A DNA stretch of 64,000 nucleotides from JAJRPT01 sp964465945. Its GTDB lineage: Bacteria; Bacteroidota; Ignavibacteria; Kapaibacteriales; UBA2268. The stretch lies in contig CAYXMM010000004.1 of NCBI GenBank assembly GCA_964465945.1, positions 1-64,000 on the forward strand, given 5' to 3'. The translations under genes and the position numbers were made by a program. The notes below the pieces were generated by a model. That model was not told the origin of the DNA and ran no database searches. It was given only the letters and a program-made list of their open reading frames with translations. Shown here piece after piece: positions 61,785-64,000 of this stretch (positions are counted from its first letter, which is position 1; each line of letters begins with the position of its first letter).

Positions 61785-63202
61785 TAAAACAAATTATCAG
61801 GAGATAAAATTAAATTGGGGTCAAGAGTTTGTTTTATATTTCTCATTAGTTCAATGTCATTAGGAAACATCTCATAAAGATACTCTTTTTTAATTTTACC
61901 AATTCCATGTTCTGCAGAGACCGTTCCACCCATTGAGACGGTCTTTTTTATTAATCGCATATAAAATTCTTTAGCTAATTTCATCTCTTCTTGATTTTTA
62001 TAAAAGATATTAGCGTGTAAATGCGAGTTACCAATATGCCCAAAAACTAAATAATCTAATTCGAGCTTTTCTAATTCATTATATAAATAATCATAATATG
62101 CTTCAAATAAATGACTTTCAACAGCAGTATCAGTCCCAATTTTAAAAGTATTGTTACCCGTTAAATGCTCATAAACCTCTTCTGGCAACTTATGTCGAAA
62201 TCTTGCAAATTCATTATGTTGTTTATCTTCCGTTGCAATCCAAGTAGCATCAGGAAACGATGAAGTGTTTTTAATTAAATTATACCACTCTTCGAGTGAT
62301 TTATCCATCAACTCATCATTAACTTCTTGTTCTACCCAAATCGCCGAATTAAAATCATCTTTTAACTGAGAATAATGCTTTTTCAGAACATTTAAAGAGT
62401 TTTTATCAAAATATTCAATTAATCGTGGTGAAATCAATGAATTATTACTATCTCTTGTAAATCCCAAAAAGTCAAATAACTCTTTTTTATTTTTAAAAAA
62501 TACAATCAACCCAATTAAATGTTTAGGAATCTCTAATAATCTTAATTTTATATCATATATTATCCCGAGAGTACCTTCCGAACCAATAAACAAGTCAATC
62601 AAATCCATATTTGGTTTAATATAATAGCCAGCAGCATGTTTTATAGTTGGCATTTTTATATCTTTTATTTGGATTGAATAATTTAAAAACTCAATTTTAT
62701 CTTTAACGATAAATTGACCTCTTTTAAGATGAAAATCTTCCCCATTTGGTAAAATAACTTTTATTTCCTCTACCCAATTTCTTGTTGCACCATATTGAAA
62801 AGTTCTACTTCCAGATGCATTTGTGCCAACATTGCCACCAATTGAACTACTTGTTTCTGTTGGATTTGGAGGGAAAAACAAACCTACTTCTTTTAAAATG
62901 TCATTTAATTCAAAATACTTAAGACCAGGTTCAACCCAAATTGTTTTTTCATCAATATTTAAAGTATGCTTATTAAGTTTTTCAGTAGAAATTATATAAC
63001 CACTATTTGGAATTGCTCCACCTGTTAAACCAGTTCTTGCCCCCTGAATTGATAAATTTGCTTTAGATATATTAGCATTTTTAACTATTTCAATAATATC
63101 ATCTTTATTCTCTACAATAAATAACTTTTCTGCATCCCCTTGATAATTTGATGCATCTTTCAAATAATCTAAAAATGTTGACTTATCTTCTTTAATAACC
63201 AT
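61781..63202 (-). CDS. FAD-linked oxidase (GlcD/D-lactate dehydrogenase type)
   Basis: A 473-aa flavoprotein of the FAD_binding_4 family. The PP-loop and FAD-binding signature is LSIQGARTGLTGGAIPNSG, followed by PNPTETSSSIGGNVGTNASGSRTFQYGATR and a C-terminal VFGHIGNSHLHANIF and GGTVSAEHGIGKIKKEYL (His motif). Members oxidise 2-hydroxy acids such as glycolate or D-lactate. It overlaps the upstream HAD gene by one base and probably forms an operon with it and the gene at the window edge. Confidence 0.9.
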   Translation of the reverse strand: MVIKEDKSTFLDYLKDASNYQGDAEKLFIVENKDDIIEIVKNANISKANLSIQGARTGLTGGAIPNSGYIISTEKLNKHTLNIDEKTIWVEPGLKYFELNDILKEVGLFFPPNPTETSSSIGGNVGTNASGSRTFQYGATRNWVEEIKVILPNGEDFHLKRGQFIVKDKIEFLNYSIQIKDIKMPTIKHAAGYYIKPNMDLIDLFIGSEGTLGIIYDIKLRLLEIPKHLIGLIVFFKNKKELFDFLGFTRDSNNSLISPRLIEYFDKNSLNVLKKHYSQLKDDFNSAIWVEQEVNDELMDKSLEEWYNLIKNTSSFPDATWIATEDKQHNEFARFRHKLPEEVYEHLTGNNTFKIGTDTAVESHLFEAYYDYLYNELEKLELDYLVFGHIGNSHLHANIFYKNQEEMKLAKEFYMRLIKKTVSMGGTVSAEHGIGKIKKEYLYEMFPNDIELMRNIKQTLDPNLILSPDNLFY

Positions 63203-63948
63203 TATAAATTGTAATAGGTTATAATATAATCGTAAATTTCATTCCACGAAGCAGATGAAAAATCAGCATCTGTTTTTTTACTATTTACTGATGATGTGTA
63301 TTCTGTTGCAGAGCCAGTAAAACGAATTGCATTCATTCCAAGTTGCTTCGCCCCTAAAACATCCGTATGTTCTATATCACCGATATGAGTCGATTGCTTT
63401 ACATCACCATTTAATTGCTTTATAGCAAACATAAAAGCAGTTTCGTTCGGTTTTGAATACCCAGTTTCATTTGAAAAACTAAAAGCACTAAAATACTTAT
63501 CTATTCCATCTTCTAACATTAATTGTTTTAAAATTGAACCAGGTGAAAAGCCAGTGTCTGAAATAATTGCTAATTTAAAGTTTTTACTTAGTTCTTTTAA
63601 AACATCTTCAACGTCAGGTATTAGTTTTGGCTTATGAACTAAAACTGAATCTTCAAAAGCTGTAGTAACAATGCTAATTGACTTTTCATTAAATGGTGAA
63701 TTTGTATATTTCCAAAAAAACTCAACACACTCTCGAGCTGATGGAGTAATATGTTTCTCTTTCCAAGATTTCTCAAAAAAATCCCAAGTTGCTTTCATTG
63801 CCCTATCAAATTCATTTGAAAGAATCATTGTACCTGTTTTATCTAATTCATCAATTAGTACTCTTTGTCTATATTTATTTCGTTCTAACCCATTATATGA
63901 ATCATAAATAGTATTCCATAGGTCAATGCAAATTATATTCTTTTTCAT
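63202..63948 (-). CDS. HAD-family hydrolase
   Basis: A 248-aa HAD phosphatase. Motif I is CIDLWNTIYD, an unusual variant in which the second Asp is replaced by Asn-Thr; motif II LAIISDTGFSPG; motif III Lys in SKPNETAF; motif IV HIGDIEHTDVLGAKQ. The first Asp nucleophile remains but the acid/base Asp is altered, so activity is possible but uncertain. It starts 1 bp after a stop codon of the preceding gene and overlaps the FAD oxidase by one base. Confidence 0.85.
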   Translation of the reverse strand: MKKNIICIDLWNTIYDSYNGLERNKYRQRVLIDELDKTGTMILSNEFDRAMKATWDFFEKSWKEKHITPSARECVEFFWKYTNSPFNEKSISIVTTAFEDSVLVHKPKLIPDVEDVLKELSKNFKLAIISDTGFSPGSILKQLMLEDGIDKYFSAFSFSNETGYSKPNETAFMFAIKQLNGDVKQSTHIGDIEHTDVLGAKQLGMNAIRFTGSATEYTSSVNSKKTDADFSSASWNEIYDYIITYYNL

Positions 63949-63949
63949 A

Positions 63950-64000
63950 TTAGTTGTATATCTTCTTTAAAATTCTTTCGCCAGGAGTTTGAACTCCACC
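63950..64000 (-). CDS. 3' end of an unidentified gene, truncated by the window
   Basis: The minus strand reads GGVQTPGERILKKIYN followed by TAA at 63950-63952. The stop lies one base before the HAD start, so it is the upstream gene of the same operon. Too little is visible to name it. Confidence 0.6.
   Translation of the reverse strand, partial: GGVQTPGERILKKIYN

Overview
The window is AT-rich DNA from a Gram-negative bacterium of the Bacteroidota or Chlorobi/Ignavibacteria/Kapabacteria kind. The evidence is a secreted protein ending in a Por/type IX-type sorting domain (YPNP...K motif near 48890), two beta-propeller-like secreted proteins, a stand-alone RRM RNA-binding protein, an ECF sigma/anti-sigma pair and paired M16 peptidases. 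The exact lineage is an inference.

Layout. (1) 1-709 is host DNA: four copies of an 84-bp palindrome-bearing repeat, a DUF2283 remnant without a start codon, and a terminator that looks like the original terminator of the tmRNA gene. (2) 710-44422 is one integrated 43.7-kb prophage lying between two direct copies of a 14-bp core taken from the 3' end of the tmRNA gene (ssrA, 44410-44772, minus strand). The tyrosine integrase sits at the left end. (3) 44410-64000 is host chromosome: tmRNA, a thioredoxin-TPR protein, secreted proteins, the sigma operon, a flavin reductase-dihydroorotase-GNAT operon, an RRM protein, two M16 peptidases, and an FAD-linked oxidase with a HAD hydrolase.

Inside the prophage. 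The left arm (0.8-8.1 kb) holds the integrase, an AlbA_2 regulator with an XRE repressor, a ClpP-fold SDH-type protease with a 67-aa partner, a serine recombinase, a remnant of a type IIG restriction enzyme joined to an N-terminally truncated TOPRIM/DnaB primase-helicase, and a Mor-like regulator. Next comes a complete tetR-TolC-HlyD-RND efflux operon (8.2-14.7 kb), unusual cargo for a phage. The leftward packaging block (14.8-24.3 kb) has Mu-like gpG, gpF (fused to an ART-like domain) and a DUF935 portal, then terminase, a ParB-like protein, a DNA methyltransferase, a frameshifted PAPS-reductase-like gene and a second methyltransferase. An iteron-like array (24374-24462) separates it from the rightward block (24.5-42.8 kb): protease/scaffold with an internal start, decoration protein, lambda E-type capsid, Mu gp36/gp37-like proteins, lysis cassette, tail fibres, tail tube, hub, tail chaperones with a probable -1 frameshift, and a 1594-aa tape measure. 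So the phage mixes Mu-like head genes with a siphovirus-style tail. At the right end, just inside attR and facing the other way, lies a two-gene accessory module: an HExxH protease-like protein and a uracil-DNA-glycosylase-like protein.

The best candidates for undescribed biology are the two terminal accessory modules (SDH protease + 67 aa; HExxH + UDG-like), the ParB/methyltransferase/PAPS-reductase cassette, the 13-bp frame-breaking repeat in the AlbA_2 gene, and the iteron array between the divergent head operons. Several phage genes are broken (primase N-terminus, PAPS reductase), so the prophage may no longer replicate on its own.
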